Shown: positions 47,013-60,545, counted from the first letter of the stretch. The stretch: 64,000 nt of DNA from Pycnopodia helianthoides (GCA_032158295.1 CM063261.1:992001-1056000); one strand, 5' to 3'. A program made the numbers and translations. The notes: a model not told the origin generated them from the sequence alone.

Positions 47013-49248
47013 TATTGGAATCCTTTTTTGGGGGGGGGCGGGGGAGGGGGAAATATAGATGAATCAAGGTGACAAATTTGTCTCGCCACTGCTCGTACAA
47101 AACTCCCGAAAGCAATGCACGCAGGCTTTAGCTTGGGTTTTAAAAAAATTATGATTGGTTGAAGATGCCAGTGATGAGTGAACAGAGGTTGCTGAGTGCA
47201 ATGGATAGAATGATACTTCCGAGTTAGGGGGGGGGATATAATGGTCACTTGGATACATCTATAGTTCCATTCAATTGGTGTGTGTTTTTATGTATTTTTT
47301 AGATATTATTTGAATATTTAGCGGTTTACACTTGTAAAGTTGCCATTTTTTATTTTGATTGCCACAATTTAAATAAGCCTACGTGAACACGCTCAAAATA
47401 AGGTTTCTCCAAAGGCCCCCCCTCAAAAAAATTTGTTTCCCATAACCCTCTCCTACCAGAAAATCACTCAGAACCTTCTGGTGTCGACCCGAGCTTAAAT
47501 TTTGTGTACAACATCCTGTTTTATTTTATTTTTTTCAGTTGGTTGACACCAATAGTGTCCACTTTTTGTTATTTTTGTTTTTATATATATATTTTTTTTT
47601 AGTGAAGCAGGAAACGTAACAAACTTTTTGTTGGGCCCAACTGTGACAACCAAGTTTGTTGAACTTTTCATAAGTGATTATAGTGTGTGTTTATTGAAAA
47701 CAACGGGACAAAAAAATAGTTGACTCATTTAAAAACCAACTGGGCCTAACAAAACATGTTTCTTTCTTTCAATTTGTTTGCCTTGTGATGGGCTACTTCA
47801 AAAAAAATAAAAAATAAAAAATAAAATAAAAATTAAAAAACGACCGGCCGTTTAAATATCTGCCGATAAAAAATATTTTGTAATTTTAGTTTACTCTGAA
47901 TGCATTAAATTGTAAGTTTTTTCCTCATATCCCATCTTGCACAATAAGTAAATAAAACACTTATTGCAGATAGGTCAATTTTTTTCCTAATATTTTTTTC
48001 TCTCCATTTGCTGCGATTTTTTTCTACCATGTTACAGGAAACAACTTTATTTTTAAGGCTTTTTACTTTTCCCGGTAAACCCTATCATAAAATGTATAAA
48101 AAATGTGTTTATCTTTCAGTGTACTGAATGTTTACATAGTGAGTTCTGTGAGAATTAGAAAAGATTTAATTACTTGGAAGGCATGACATTTTTTTATTCC
48201 ATGAAAAAAAGAGACAATGTTTCTAAATTTATGGTATTTTATTTATTTCACTATATTGTGAGTATTTGATCACCTGAGTAGGTACAGACCTTTACCATGG
48301 TGTAGCCATTTTTTTTTTTTTTTTTTTTTTTTTGCTAATCAATGTTATGTAACCAAAACTAGGCTGGAAGGGAAAAACTCTCTTGCTTATTTGGTATTGT
48401 TAGTGAACCATATTTTTTTTGTATAGACTTGTCTCAATCCGTGGCCCATTCTTGGCTCATTTTCTACAAGCTTATTGTAAAGCGCCCCAACTTGCCAGAA
48501 ATTACCTATTGGGAGTTGCATATGGGTTAAGTCGGGACCAGTCTGGGTAATGCTTTTCGATAGTAGAGTTGATTGGCACATTACTGGTGTGTGAAAGCGC
48601 ATGCAATTTACTAACTGCATTGGATAATTGTAGCATGGACTTAGACATATTGTATTTTTATATTTCTAAGTCTAAGTCCATGCAATAGTTGTATTTATTA
48701 TGTCCTATATATTTCAAGTCAAAATTTGTACATAAATTTGCTCTTAAATCTCGGGTAACATAAAAAATGTTAAGTGATGCTTGAGTTGATCAATATACCA
48801 AATGTAATTAATTTTTTTCAAAAATCTTGCTTAGTGTTCATAACCGTTATAAATTTTTGTCTCATGCCTCTATAAAATATTATGTTTCAATAAAAAAATG
48901 TGAGAACATAAATTTAATATACTTGTACCATGTGTTCTTTCTAATGTTGTCTGTAATTTTACAAGTGAATTTAACTATGGTAAAAATGCTTAGGTTTTAG
49001 GGTAAGGGTCTGTGTTACTTTTAAGGGTAAATTTTATATAAATTAAACTCATTTAATCTTTTAGTAAAACAAATATGAAACACTCTTCAAATCTCATAAA
49101 AAAACAGCAAAACTTTTATTTAAAACATACATTTTTCATCTCATCAAAACCGGCAAACACAATTTTATTTTAATGACCGCTGGACATTTTCTACCAACAG
49201 AGGGCGCCCTTCCCTATATTTTTATTTAAATATATTTAAATATATATG

Positions 49249-49298
49249 TGACGTATATGTGACGTATATGTGACGTATGTTAACATACGTTAACATAC
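49249..49298 (+). repeat. TGACGTAT triplicate plus GTTAACATAC repeats
   Basis: TGACGTAT occurs at 49,249, 49,260 and 49,271, an 11-bp period equal to one helical turn. It is followed by overlapping palindromes around 'gtatgttaacatacgttaac'. TGACGT is a CREB/ATF half site. No gene start is recognised nearby. Confidence 0.6.
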
Positions 49299-49354
49299 TT
49301 TGCTATACAACACGTGGTTCTAATATTCATCAGGTCCATAAATTCGAAATAAGC

Positions 49355-49445
49355 ACAGTCTAGCGGTGGCCGAGAGGACAAGGCCATGGGAACGTGAAGG
49401 CAAGGTACGCGGTTCGAGCCCCGGCAGAGACACAAGGTATGTGCA
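49355..49445 (+). mobile_element. tRNA-like SINE head (family E)
   Basis: A-box-like GGTGGCCGAGAGG (49,365-49,377) and B box GGTTCGAGCCC (49,411-49,421), with spacing and a long variable arm reminiscent of tRNA-Ser/Leu. The 5' acceptor stem does not pair, so this is a SINE or tRNA pseudogene and not a working tRNA. Confidence 0.6.
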
Positions 49446-49489
49446 ATAACGATATATGAACTAACTCTGATTGATTATATGATTGTATT

Positions 49490-49625
49490 ACAGGTCAACG
49501 GCGCACGAGGAGGAGACGCAGAGGAGGCGAGGCCACGAGGAGGGGACGACACCGAGAGGACAGGCGGAGGGGGAGGCCACGTGGAGGGGACGACACCGAG
49601 AGGGAGGTGCAGGGGAGAGAGAGAG
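49490..49625 (+). repeat. GA-rich imperfect tandem repeat
   Basis: 'ggccacgaggaggggacgac' and 'ggccacgtggaggggacgac', each followed by 'accgagagg', about 49 bp apart, flanked by 'gaggagg' runs. May form the body of the adjacent family-E SINE. Confidence 0.6.
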
Positions 49626-49704
49626 AAGAAAGGGGGAAGACAAAATTTTATTTTTTTTTTAATAAAAAAAAAAAAAAAAAAAAGTGAAATTTCACGGTCT
49701 TTCA

Positions 49705-49836
49705 CTTTTTTTAAATCGCCTGAAACGTACGCTCGTTAATTGTTTTAATTTTTTTGTATGAAAATATTTTTTTCCCAAAAAAATTGGTTTTTGGTCTTTT
49801 ATTTTCTTAAAATCGCTTGAAACGTACGCTCGTTAA
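49705..49836 (+). repeat. Direct duplication of 'gaaacgtacgctcgttaatt' block
   Basis: Two copies of a 30-bp block (aaatcgcctgaaacgtacgc / aaatcgcttgaaacgtacgc, each continuing ctcgttaatt) about 96 bp apart in A/T-rich sequence. Confidence 0.7.
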
Positions 49837-52020
49837 TTTTTGTGGAAAAGGGTGAAAACAAATTTTAATTGCCGCAAAAAGTCATGAAATTGTAACATTA
49901 AAACAAATTAAAACCACTAACACGGCTCAAAACACTAAACAACGCCGTACACCGATCTATTACTCGAAATAAAAATTATTCTCCAAAACATTCAACTGAA
50001 AAGTACAATTTTACTCGAAATACAGCTTTTAAAGGCAATTTAAATGTGTATAACAGTCTGTTTTTGTACATAGGTGCTACATAAAAATAACGAACTAAAA
50101 CAAGTTACGCATTTTTGGTATATAATTCTATATTTTGGCGACTTCTTGACTTAAAATCCACAAATTCTGAGACAAACAATTCATTTTACATCTTTTCCAT
50201 ACAAAACAAGTAATTTTAAACTTAAAAACTCTAAAAACAAACACATTATTCACGTAAGTTTTTCCCCACAACATAAAGGAAAATAGTCAGGCGCCCATCA
50301 CTGAGAATTAAGCTGTATTACCACTTAGAGACAGGGAACTAGACAATAGCGGCTGCCGTTTGACTCTTCTTAAAAGTAACATTTCCTAAGCAGTTTAGAT
50401 CCATTTTATAACCTTTGAGCATCTAAAACTTCACCAAAAAGTATCTATTTAATTATCACAATATTATCCAAACCAAACTAAGTAGCCAAGTTGAACGGTA
50501 AATTTCATTGTGGCATAACCAGACAAGTGGGGGGGGGGGGGGGTACTGCAGTGATCGGAGGCGGTATGTGGGGCAAAGACATAATTTGGTTGGCTATTTA
50601 ATGTATCAAACCATTCACTTGTGCATTTTTCTCAATCTCATTTTGGAACGGAGGGGAGAGGGGGCTGCCTCTGGTTACGCCACTAGTTTTAAACTACAAG
50701 ACCTTTAAAATTTCCAACTTGTTCACTCTACATTTCCAGGCCCAACACTTCTACATACAACTACATTAAACACATAAAATAGCAAATGCCCCAAGAAAAT
50801 ATCACTTAGATAGGTAGCTGTCTACAAGAACTGATGCATTTCAATCTGAAAGTTCACTGATTATGAAGCTCTACTTTATGCCTACCAATCTTCCAGAGAA
50901 ATAGTTCTGTTTGAAAAGTTGTAAAAGTTCTACTGTATGCCTACCAGTCTTCGAGAGAAATAGTTCTGTTTGAAAAATCTTCAAAGTCAGAGGATTACCA
51001 TCAAATCATTCCTGGTAATATTGATTGCCGCAATCAAAATGAGCCTGATGTGAAAGCGTTTACACACTAAAATTCAACCACTTATTTTGACGAAAAATTT
51101 GAAGGTTGTTTGTTTGGTGAAATTTACTGAAAGCAAAACAGATGCAATGAAGTTGTAAGTAATTTCCCTTGATATATCTCAAGCAAAACAAACTTCTGAT
51201 CGAAAAAAGTTTGTTCAGAGCAGAACCGATCAGTGTTCCAACAACGTGAATTTGGTGATCAATCAATTTCTTAGTTTAAAGATTACTAAATAATACATTC
51301 ACAGTCTCTGCTGAAGCTACAAAATAGAAAATATTAACATGCGTATGTAATATCAATAGGGTACATGCTTACTAATGATGAACAAACGACTGATGATCGT
51401 CTTACATAATCTTAAAGCTGTTCATTCGTTAACTTGATACCACAATACAATTGTCACCACACTCAACTTCTTCTGTAGTAGTGCCGTTAAAATAAGCATT
51501 AATGGTACAAAATCCACGACTAACTGAACAATCTGCGTTTACAAATTTGCCGACATTTTTACAGTTGAGCTGGGTTGGTGGGTTGTATGTACAGCGTGTT
51601 TGTTTAAACTATAGGCCCTACTCGTTCTAAAAACCAAATGTATCACACTGCCATGTACATGCAAGCCACTTTGTTAGCATCACATTCATGATTGTACAAT
51701 ACACTATAGCACCTAACTAATAATCTTACATTATTATCATCTTGTGCCCGCAGAAGGATGTAAGAAAAGTTTGCCCAGCAGCAGTGGTATAACCAGAAAG
51801 GGGCAGGGGGTCGAGATAATTGAACTAAAGAAACTCCTTCTAAAAAGCACAATGTGTCAAACTGACATACCTGTAGCCATTTTGCAAGCATGATGTTGAT
51901 TCATGCTTGTACAATATACCCTTAGGACATATACATGTACATGTACTTCTGAATTGTTCATTATCTTTCCATTGTTCAAATAGCTGTTCAATTTGCACCG
52001 CGGTAAAGAATATTATTTGG

Positions 52021-52151
52021 TTTTCCCCTTTCACTGATGTATTGTAAAGCACTGTATACTCAGAACTTCCCCGAGTTCTGTGATTTTTTTCACAGAACTC
52101 GGGGAAGTACTGAGTATACAGCGCTTTACACACATCGGTGAAAGGGCAAAA
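52021..52151. repeat. Long hairpin, 62-bp arms, built from family-D leader sequence
   Basis: Arms 52,021-52,083 and 52,091-52,151 are near-perfect inverted copies containing 'gtatactcagaacttccccg' and 'agttctgtga', with a 7-nt T-rich loop. The arm matches the leader of the family-D repeats (45,985-46,030; 25,755-25,790). Confidence 0.85.
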
Positions 52152-53182
52152 CTAATTAACAGTTTCCATTATTATTGTCAGAAGATGGCAGAAGATTGAA
52201 GGAAAGTGTGTACAAAGCAAAAATTGGGCAATGCTTTTAAAAACTGATTAGCGAGTTTGATTATTTCTCATACATATATTCATAGTCATTGTAGGAAAAA
52301 TACAGTCATCAAGTTAAAAAGCTGAGTGGAGAGTTTGAAAGTTACATTCAGCAAGAGAATGAAGATGCATGACTACATGTAAGTTAGATTAATTCCAGCA
52401 ACGCACAATATATGTTTAGCTTCATTATTAAAAATGTGATAATTTGATTGCTTTAGACTTTTCTGCTGAGATGAATGTTGTACTGAAGTTTGCTAGCAGA
52501 TTGGCATATCCTTCTGCCAGGCACAATAATTATGATATATAACTTACATAAACAGTCACAACTCGCAATAACTGGACTTTAAGTAAAGGTCTGTTTACAT
52601 TATAAGACTTCATCAAATTCCCTTCAGCACTTTTTGTGCACAATTTATTTGGATGATATAACAAACGAGTCTAAGGTCTAAGGGTAATGTCATATGAGGC
52701 AATTTACAGACAATCTTCAAGAAGATAAAACAATCACATCTGAAATTTCACAAAACAATTCTAGGGGTAGGTTAAACAATGTTGAAACAAACGGACCTCT
52801 GTGATAATGTGTTTTGTTTGCGTGCACTGCAGTTGGTTGCCTCCAAGATGCCTGTACAATTTTTGACCAGGCCCCAAGTGTCAGGATGATGAAGTCAAAG
52901 TGAATGTTGACAGGCCTTTTTACAATTAATAAATAACACAACAAACCTACCTTACTATCCTAGAATTGAATAATTTACAAAGTTGAGGTATATGAAGCTT
53001 GGAGTAGAGAGATGATGAAGTGTCTGAAGTCATGATGAAGCTGCAAGTCAAGTGCTCTTATCACAGCCCTGGTACATCTCTTGTGAGGAAACTGCTGCTG
53101 CTCCTCGTCATCTTAATGAACCTGCAAACAGAAATCAAAGAATAAAGAATTGTATGAATTATAAGAGCCATTGATAGATTGC

Positions 53183-54590
53183 AGTACAGGCTGGTAGTAG
53201 AAGGGGTAACATCTTGGGGGTGGTTCAAGATTGACAAAAAAGTGGGGTGCATGTTTGGGATTGAAGTACAGTCTAGTAGTATAAGGGTACATCTTGGGGG
53301 CGGTTCAAGATTGACAGAAAAGTGGGGTGCATTTGGGGATCAAAGTACAGGCTAGTAGTGTAGGGGTACATCTTGGGGGCAGTTCAAAATTGACAGAAAA
53401 GTGGGGTGCATGTTTGGAATTGAAGTACAGGCTAGTTGTATAGGGGTACATCTTGGGGGTGGTTCAAGATTGACAAAAAAGTGGGGTGCATGTCTGGGAT
53501 AGCAGTACAGGCTAGTAGTATAAGGGTACATCTTGGGGGCGGTTCAAGATTGACAGAAAAGGGGGGTGCATTTTGGGGATCAGAGTACAGGCTAGTAGTG
53601 TAGGGGTACATCTTGGGGCAGTTCAAAACTTAACAGAAAAGTGGGGTGCATGTTTGGAATCGAAGTACAGGCTAGTAGTATAGGGGTACATCTTGGGGGC
53701 GGTTCAAGATTGACAAAAAAGTGGGGTGCATGTTTGGGATAGAAGTACAGGCTAGTAGTATAAGGGAACATCTTGGGGCGGTTCAAGATTGACAGAAAAG
53801 GGGGTGCATTTTGGGGATCAAAGTACAGGCTAGTAGTGTAGGGGTACATCTTGGGGGCGGTTCAAGATTGACAAAAAAGTGGGGTGCATGTTTGGGATCA
53901 AAGTACAGGCTAGTAGTATAGGGGTACATCTTGGGGGCGGTTCAAGATTGACAAAAAAGTGGGGTGCATGTTTGGGATAGAAGTACAGGCTAGTAGTATA
54001 AGGGAACATCTTGGGGGCGGTTCAAGATTGACAGAAAAGGGGGTGCATTTTGGGGATCAAAGTACAGGCTAGTAGTGTAGGGGTACATCTTGGGGGCGGT
54101 TCAAGATTGACAAAAAAGTGGGGTGCATGTTTGGGATCAAAGTACAGGCTAGTAGTATAGGGGTACATCTTGGGGGCGGTTCAAGATTGACAGAAAAGTG
54201 GGGTGCATTTTGGGATCAAAGTACAGGCTAGTAGTATAGGGTTAGATCTTGGGGGCGGTTCAAGATTGACAAAAAAGTACAGGCTAGTAGTATAGGGTTA
54301 GATCTTGGGGGCGGTTCAAGATTGACAAAAAAGTGGGGTGCATGTCTGGGATAGAAGTACAGGCTAGTAGTATAGGGGTACATCTTGGGGGCGGTTCAAG
54401 ATTGACAAAAAAGTGGGGTGCATGTTTGGGATCAAAGTACAGGCTAGTAGTATAGGGGTACATCTTGGGGGCGGTTCAAGATTGACAGAAAAGTGGGGTG
54501 CATTTTGGGGATCAAAGTACAGGCTAGTATAGGGTACATCTTGGGGCGGTTCAAGATTGACAGAAAAGTGGGGTGCATGTTTGGGATTTA
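53183..54590 (+). repeat. Minisatellite, about 18 copies of an ~80-bp unit
   Basis: Each unit has 'gtacaggctagtagtatagg', 'ggtacatcttgggggcggtt', 'caagattgacaaaaaagtgg' and 'ggtgcatgtttgggat'. Most spacings are 77-83 bp, with one short unit at about 54,223-54,276. Higher-order structure is visible (alternating 'atcaaa' and 'atagaa' variants). Minus-strand open frames through it are by-products of the repeat. Confidence 0.95.
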
Positions 54591-55367
54591 GGACAGATAG
54601 GAGGAGAAGGGAGGACTTAACATGCTGGGAACAACGAGGGCGGAGTGGATATGGGAAGACCATAGATTTAGCACGGTAATAAAAGTTATCACTGAAAAAA
54701 CAAGCAAAATCAGTTGTAACGCACCAGTATTTCTAGTAATTCCAAGAGGTAGAGCAATCCGTTAAAGCTATCATCTGCTGAGGACTTCTCGGAATGATGA
54801 TCGGTTAATGATGACTAAAACTGTATCTTTACAGTCTCTAACCAGTGACAGTGAAGTTACTTCAAGGATTCCTAGAGAGATGAATAAATACAACAGAAAT
54901 TTGAGTGAAAAAGTGGTTTGTTTCGGGATATTTCCTCTCATTAACATTAAAAACTAAGACTTCTACAACTTTTCATTTTTCTGTGATTGAACTGATCGAG
55001 ACACAGTAGCCCGTTGAAGGTAAGAGCCTTGCACTAAAATTGGCCAAATTTTTACTTCCTAATGCTGTCTTAAGATTCACTCTCTTCGCATACCCTTGCA
55101 TATGATATGGCGTCAAGCTCAAACAGCAGCTTGGTGAAAGGAAGACTTTATCAATGGCTGAGAGCTGTCATGGTTGTGCGTGATGCAAAGTGCACACTTT
55201 CAATGTTTTACGTCAGGCAGGTCATTGATGGCAAAAAGACTCTATAGAATGGACAGTGATTGTGACTGTAGTGAGTGTCCATCGGCATTGCAATCACTCA
55301 GACTCAGTCTCAAAGTCAACAATGTCAATCTGACAACTGTCATCAGTTTTTTAATTTATGTGATCAG

Positions 55368-55515
55368 GGGTCGATTTCACAAGGCACTAAGATTCATCTT
55401 AAGATGAGTTATCAGTATTACCATAGTAATTTGTATTGTGACATCACTCTTTGCTAAGCAACTGCGATGGATTTGCAGTTACGATCACAGTCTTTGTGAA
55501 ATGGAAATCGAGCCC
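55368..55515. mobile_element. Palindromic MITE with 'gggtcgatttcacaa' ends
   Basis: The left end 'ggggtcgatttcacaa' is inverted at the right as 'ttgtgaaatggaaatcgagc'. The interior 'gttatcagtattaccatagt' has a partial relative at 9,815-9,860 ('gttgtcagtattaccacagt'). Confidence 0.6.
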
Positions 55516-56027
55516 AGTTCACAATAAAGTTAAGCTTCAGCCTTCACCACGCTAAGTTGCTCTGATCCCCCGGGTCCCTGGGCCTGGGGCTAGTAGTATG
55601 ACTTTAGTCTTTACTATCTTTATCACATTGCGACTGTAGCCCATCCGTGCTCGCCGTACAGAAAGGTCATCATACGAAAGTAACACTCATTGCTACAACA
55701 ATGTACACAAACTCCAGTATCGCATTCAATAACAGTTTCAGACAAGTTTTTATCTCACAAAACAAAAGTGCTAAAATTGTGCCCACGGCATCTGGATACA
55801 CACCAAGAATCTACAAGCTACTTCCAGACGAACTAATCAGTAAACTAAAACAAACAAATCATTACTTACCGACGTTTTGTGATGAAAACCACCGTGAGCA
55901 GACGACATGTTTACATCTAATAAAATTGAACTATTGTGTTAACGTCAGTGCAGTGGTGCGGCACTAATGAACATGCGCAGTTACTAGAGACACAGCGCCC
56001 TCTTGGGATGAACACAAAATAATTATC

Positions 56028-56172
56028 AGACCCTTTTCGAAACTACAACATGGTGTGGACTAATCAGGCTTCATGCTCTGTTCATCTGTTTGAAGCTACT
56101 TACCGAAAGCACGCTTTCAAAATAACTGATTAAGCCGAAGCCCCAAATGCCTTGGTTTCGAAAAAGGGCCCG
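56028..56172. mobile_element. Palindromic MITE related to the one at 11,788-11,942
   Basis: Left end 'agacccttttcgaaactac' and right end 'ccttggtttcgaaaaagggc' are inverted and resemble the ends of the element in the ASH2L/kinase promoter. Confidence 0.55.
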
Positions 56173-56539
56173 AGGCAGGGCGCGGGGGGGGGGGGTCCAC
56201 GTTGCTTATGGATGTCAGTTTTGCTCAGATCAAGTCAGGTCACAAGTCAAATTTTCGCAAGTCAAGCCAAGTCACATAATGTCCCGATGTTGTGACAAAC
56301 TTAAAGGCAAAGTATACCTTGGGGTTTTGAAACTGTTCGATTGTTTTAATTCTATAATAAATGTAGATACATACAATAAAAGCAACCTGTGCAATTTTCA
56401 TTTCAAACGGTGGCGGGCTTTTGAAATATCGCCGAAAATCTGGAGCGGTTGTGTCCACACGCAGGAATCAATAATCAGTTATTAGAATAAACATTCTGAG
56501 GAACGTTTAATGCGGAAACGTTTCCCAGATAGAACTTTT

Positions 56540-56888
<349 letters not shown>

Positions 56889-58404
56889 TACATTATCAAC
56901 AGATGCAGTGCTTCTTATACCAAGAAAGTATTTATGGTCATTCATTTTTTGATTTATTACCAAAGATGTATACCCTCCCTTTAATAACAACACGAGACAT
57001 TCAGTTTTTGTCAATTATAAAAATTCACGAAAACGCCCCGTAAAACAACAAAACAAAATAAAGAGAAACAAAACATAAATTAATCATTAAAATAATCTTT
57101 CCATTCATCTGGGTATCTTGTTTACGAAAAACTACACAATGTGTAGGCTTTATTTTACAAAATAATGACACAATTTAGGATACCCTAGATGAAAAGAAAG
57201 ATTATTTTTACTGTCTACTGTAAGATTTGTTTCTTCTTTATTTTGCCTTTTTGTGTGGTGTTTACGGAAAGTCAAACGGTTGTGAAAACAATTTTTGTGA
57301 AACCTTAAATTTGTTTCTGAAAGTCAGTAACACGAGCGTGTAATAAACGACTGTTTCAGAAACGGTCACTTGTTTTGTTGAAATTTAGACGCAACGATGC
57401 TAAACGGCAGCTCGACGGCAAATGTGGGGAAATATATTCAGCACAAACATTTTTTTTAAACAAGTCTTGACATTCCGTGACTTTCCATGACTTTTAAAGT
57501 TTTTTACGCTTTTCCGTGACTTTCAAGGCCTGGAAAATGCAACCTTCGGGATGCCAGAGCACACTGTAGGGATTCACGCGAGGGTCGAAACCCTCGGGCA
57601 GTAATCATAGATAGAAGTTTGCTCACCCCTAGCGCCTTGCCTTAAAACCAAAGGCGCTGGGATGGGCAAACGTATCAAGCACGCTCATTGGTTAATGGTC
57701 AGTCCCATCATGCATCACACTCACACTGCAAGCAATACACGCATGACGTACTTCTTAAACAAGAATCTGTGCAAGCTGATTAGCCCATCCCAGCGGTCCT
57801 GGATAGGCCGCTGGGGCCGAGCGAAAGGTAGCAGTCACTGGGTTGACGGATTACTCCATCGGCAAGGGGACAAACTCTGAAGACAAACTCATTCAATACG
57901 AGGAGCTCAATTCTTGTTATTCCTCCATATATTTATGTTTTGATATAAATCCCTAATAAAAGAAAGGTTCACAACATAAACGTTGCTCTGTATAATCACA
58001 ATATTGCATAACTTCGAAATAAACTCAGACAACTTTTATGAATATATTATAATCAGACAATGTAGCTTGGAAACTTAGACCTATGATTGGAACACCAAAG
58101 GTAGTGAGTGAAACGAAACTACGGACGTCCGTAGCGGCACATCGCCCCCAAGGCCAACACTGAAATAAAGTACACACTACTGCAGTTACAAACTCCAACC
58201 AGTCACTTATAGTTTTCATTATTCTTAAATAAATATTTCTTCGTTAATAAGAAGTCTTTAGAAAGATAACCCAGTAATTTATTACTTACCGACACCCTGC
58301 ACATCCACAATTCAAATAGATTCCTTGCACAATTCCCTATCGAGGAGGGAAGGTACAGCCCCGATCCAACACGCCAACAATAAACCCGCTCCCCCGAACG
58401 CAAT

Positions 58405-58515
58405 GTTTTTTTTCGTACCACACTAGAGACAGGGGGTCAACAGTGAAAGGATCCGGGAAAGCGCCCATATCTTATGCGTGTATGCATTGGCTCTAGTGTG
58501 GTACGGGAAAAAAAA
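58405..58515. repeat. Inverted repeat 'tttttttcgtaccacactag'
   Basis: The arm 'ttttttttcgtaccacacta' (from about 58,407) is inverted at about 58,492-58,516 as 'ctagtgtggtacgggaaaaa'. The loop of about 65 bp contains 'ggatccgggaaagcgcccat'. Could be a MITE or a small structured transcript; no known RNA family is recognised. Confidence 0.6.
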
Positions 58516-60159
58516 TCCCCCCGAACTTACGTCCAAGTGCCCTTCCCGCTACGGCCCATAGTGGACTGACCACTTTACATACCCGAGTTATCAATGCGCC
58601 AGGTGGGATGATGGAAAAAGAGACCAACGAAAGAATGTAAACCCACTATAATTACAGAATAAACAATTACCCAATTACACAACAGTAAACCACATTATTG
58701 ATAAGGTTTCGATTAAAACAATAAGAAACACACTAATTTAAAGGCAAAGTATACCTTTGTTTTTTTTTGGATCGTTTGATTGTTTTAATCCTATATAAAT
58801 GTAGATATATACAATAAAACTAACCTGTGAAAATTTCATTTCAAAACGTAGTCGCGTTTTTGAAACATCGCCAAAATCTGCAGCGAATATGTCCACGCAT
58901 AAAGAATAATCCCTAATAGGAATACACAATCTCAGATTCAAATTTTGGGGGTCAAAAACTGACATCTTTTTCCATATTCACTGTATTTTGAATTGAAATA
59001 TATCTCAAAATGCTTCATAATATCGAAAGTTGCTTTACTTCTAACCAAGTAAGTTTTTATTGCCATACATTTTTAGAGTGATTACCAATCGCATACCTTC
59101 CCTTTAGGCTGCGTGAGTTCCATCAGTTGGATATGTGAGTACCCCCCCCCCCCAACTAAATTAAAGGAGCTCAACTTCCGAGTCCCTACAGTACATTTTG
59201 CTGATAGTTTTTTTCTCTCTAAATGTCAAAGCTATACTTGGATGTTATATAAAAACAAATAATTAATGTTTTGCATTCCTGCAATGAAGAGAATATTTTT
59301 ATTTGTTGAAAGATATCAAGTTATTTCAACTCATGAAAATATTCCCACCATTGGAAATGTAAACATTCATTGTTTGTTTACTATTTCAGAAGGAAATTAT
59401 TTTTTATCGCACGAGGGGCCGAGCTTTCACACTAACATTAACCATTCATAAAATTAAATAAATTACAGATTCTGTATTTTATTGATGTATTACGAGTCAA
59501 TACGAGTAATTTAAAATACAGCATTCCTTTACAGTTTACCAAGAACAGGAGAGCCTTTTTTTCTTCTTAAATAAAGCGGTTGACTATTCACCCTCGCAAC
59601 TTAGCACCGTACAAGCAGTTTTAGACCTTTAAACGGCTTATAATTTGTAAGTGAGGAAACCATCCCTAGACCACAACCATGACAACAAAGTAATAAAACC
59701 CCATTTTTTGAAGAAAATGGAGAAATAAGCTCGCAATTCAAGTAAAATTTATTGATAACACCAATTTTAGACTCTTCAGTTTAAAAGCTTTTAGGAGCTT
59801 CCTGACAGTATCCATGAATCTTTACTGTGCCTTTGCATGGCATTTCTTTCTGAACTTTTCAGAACTTCAACAATAATACTTTTTGGTGAGAATATCGCTG
59901 TCACAATGATACCACGACTAAACAAAAAAAACATTCTCACGAAATGCACCCAGGATGATTTGTTCTCTTTCAAGAAAATATGGAATGTCTTCACCGTGAA
60001 TAGGCCCAAACCTTGGCCAAGGTAATCCACAGACGATAATGGGCCATTATTTGCTCGCCTCCCATATGCCAAATACAATGATAAACAATGGAGTAGCCTA
60101 TCAATTAATCTTTGTTTGTACAATAGGTCTGGAATCTGGATTCACAATAACCCCCCATT

Positions 60160-60500
60160 AAAAGGGAGATTTCAAGCATGAATTCCAGAACGAAATTTGA
60201 GACATGACATCATTGGATTTCAACAACTAATGGGTCTTTACATTCCAAGGAGGAATTTTTCATCAGTCAAAAGGTCAAACTCAAGGCCGTTTTGATTGAA
60301 TATCATTGAAAGTCAGGAATGAACCAAAACATCCCCTTACTAAAATGAACGGACCAATTTTTTTCAGAATTGTGTCATCAGATGTTTTCGATTTTGACAA
60401 ATTATGCACTGGAAGGGTATCAAATACAATGGCAATTTACACCATTTTAATGTGAGGTTAGTGACTCCATCTGTTGGAAAATGAGTACATCCCAAAACTG
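60160..60500 (+). repeat. Dispersed repeat family R1, extended copy
   Basis: Contains 'cgaaatttgagacatgacat', 'cattggatttcaac', 'ggtcaaactcaaggccg' and 'aatgagtacatccc'. Matches 10,490-10,615 directly and 41,030-41,460 as a relative. Confidence 0.5.
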
Positions 60501-60545
60501 TAGTCGACATTTCCCTCTCTCTTTAATGATGAGTACTCTTGTGTC

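Larger units (their letters stand above)
47013..53150. other. Intergenic region without supported genes
   Basis: Very AT-rich, with poly-T (48,308-48,333) and poly-A (49,661-49,682) runs. It holds a tRNA-like SINE head (49,355-49,440), a GA-rich repeat (49,490-49,625), a duplicated 30-bp block (49,710 and 49,806) and a long hairpin (52,021-52,151). Short open frames here show no known domains. Confidence 0.6.

Noticed and set aside
49355..49445. Possible functional tRNA-Ser/Leu gene
   Set aside because: Good A- and B-box-like motifs, but I cannot form a proper acceptor stem or anticodon arm; best explained as a SINE head.
53085..53135. Possible small terminal exon on the minus strand (after TTTGCAG)
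   Set aside because: Only about 20 codons, no partner exons and no homology; a splice-like site by chance cannot be excluded.
53183..54590. CRISPR-like array
   Set aside because: Regular repeats, but whole ~80-bp units are conserved without unique spacers, and the genome is eukaryotic.
53061..54663. Minus-strand open frames with repeated LLACT / MHPTF peptides
   Set aside because: By-products of the 80-bp minisatellite; frames shift between units, which argues against selection for coding.
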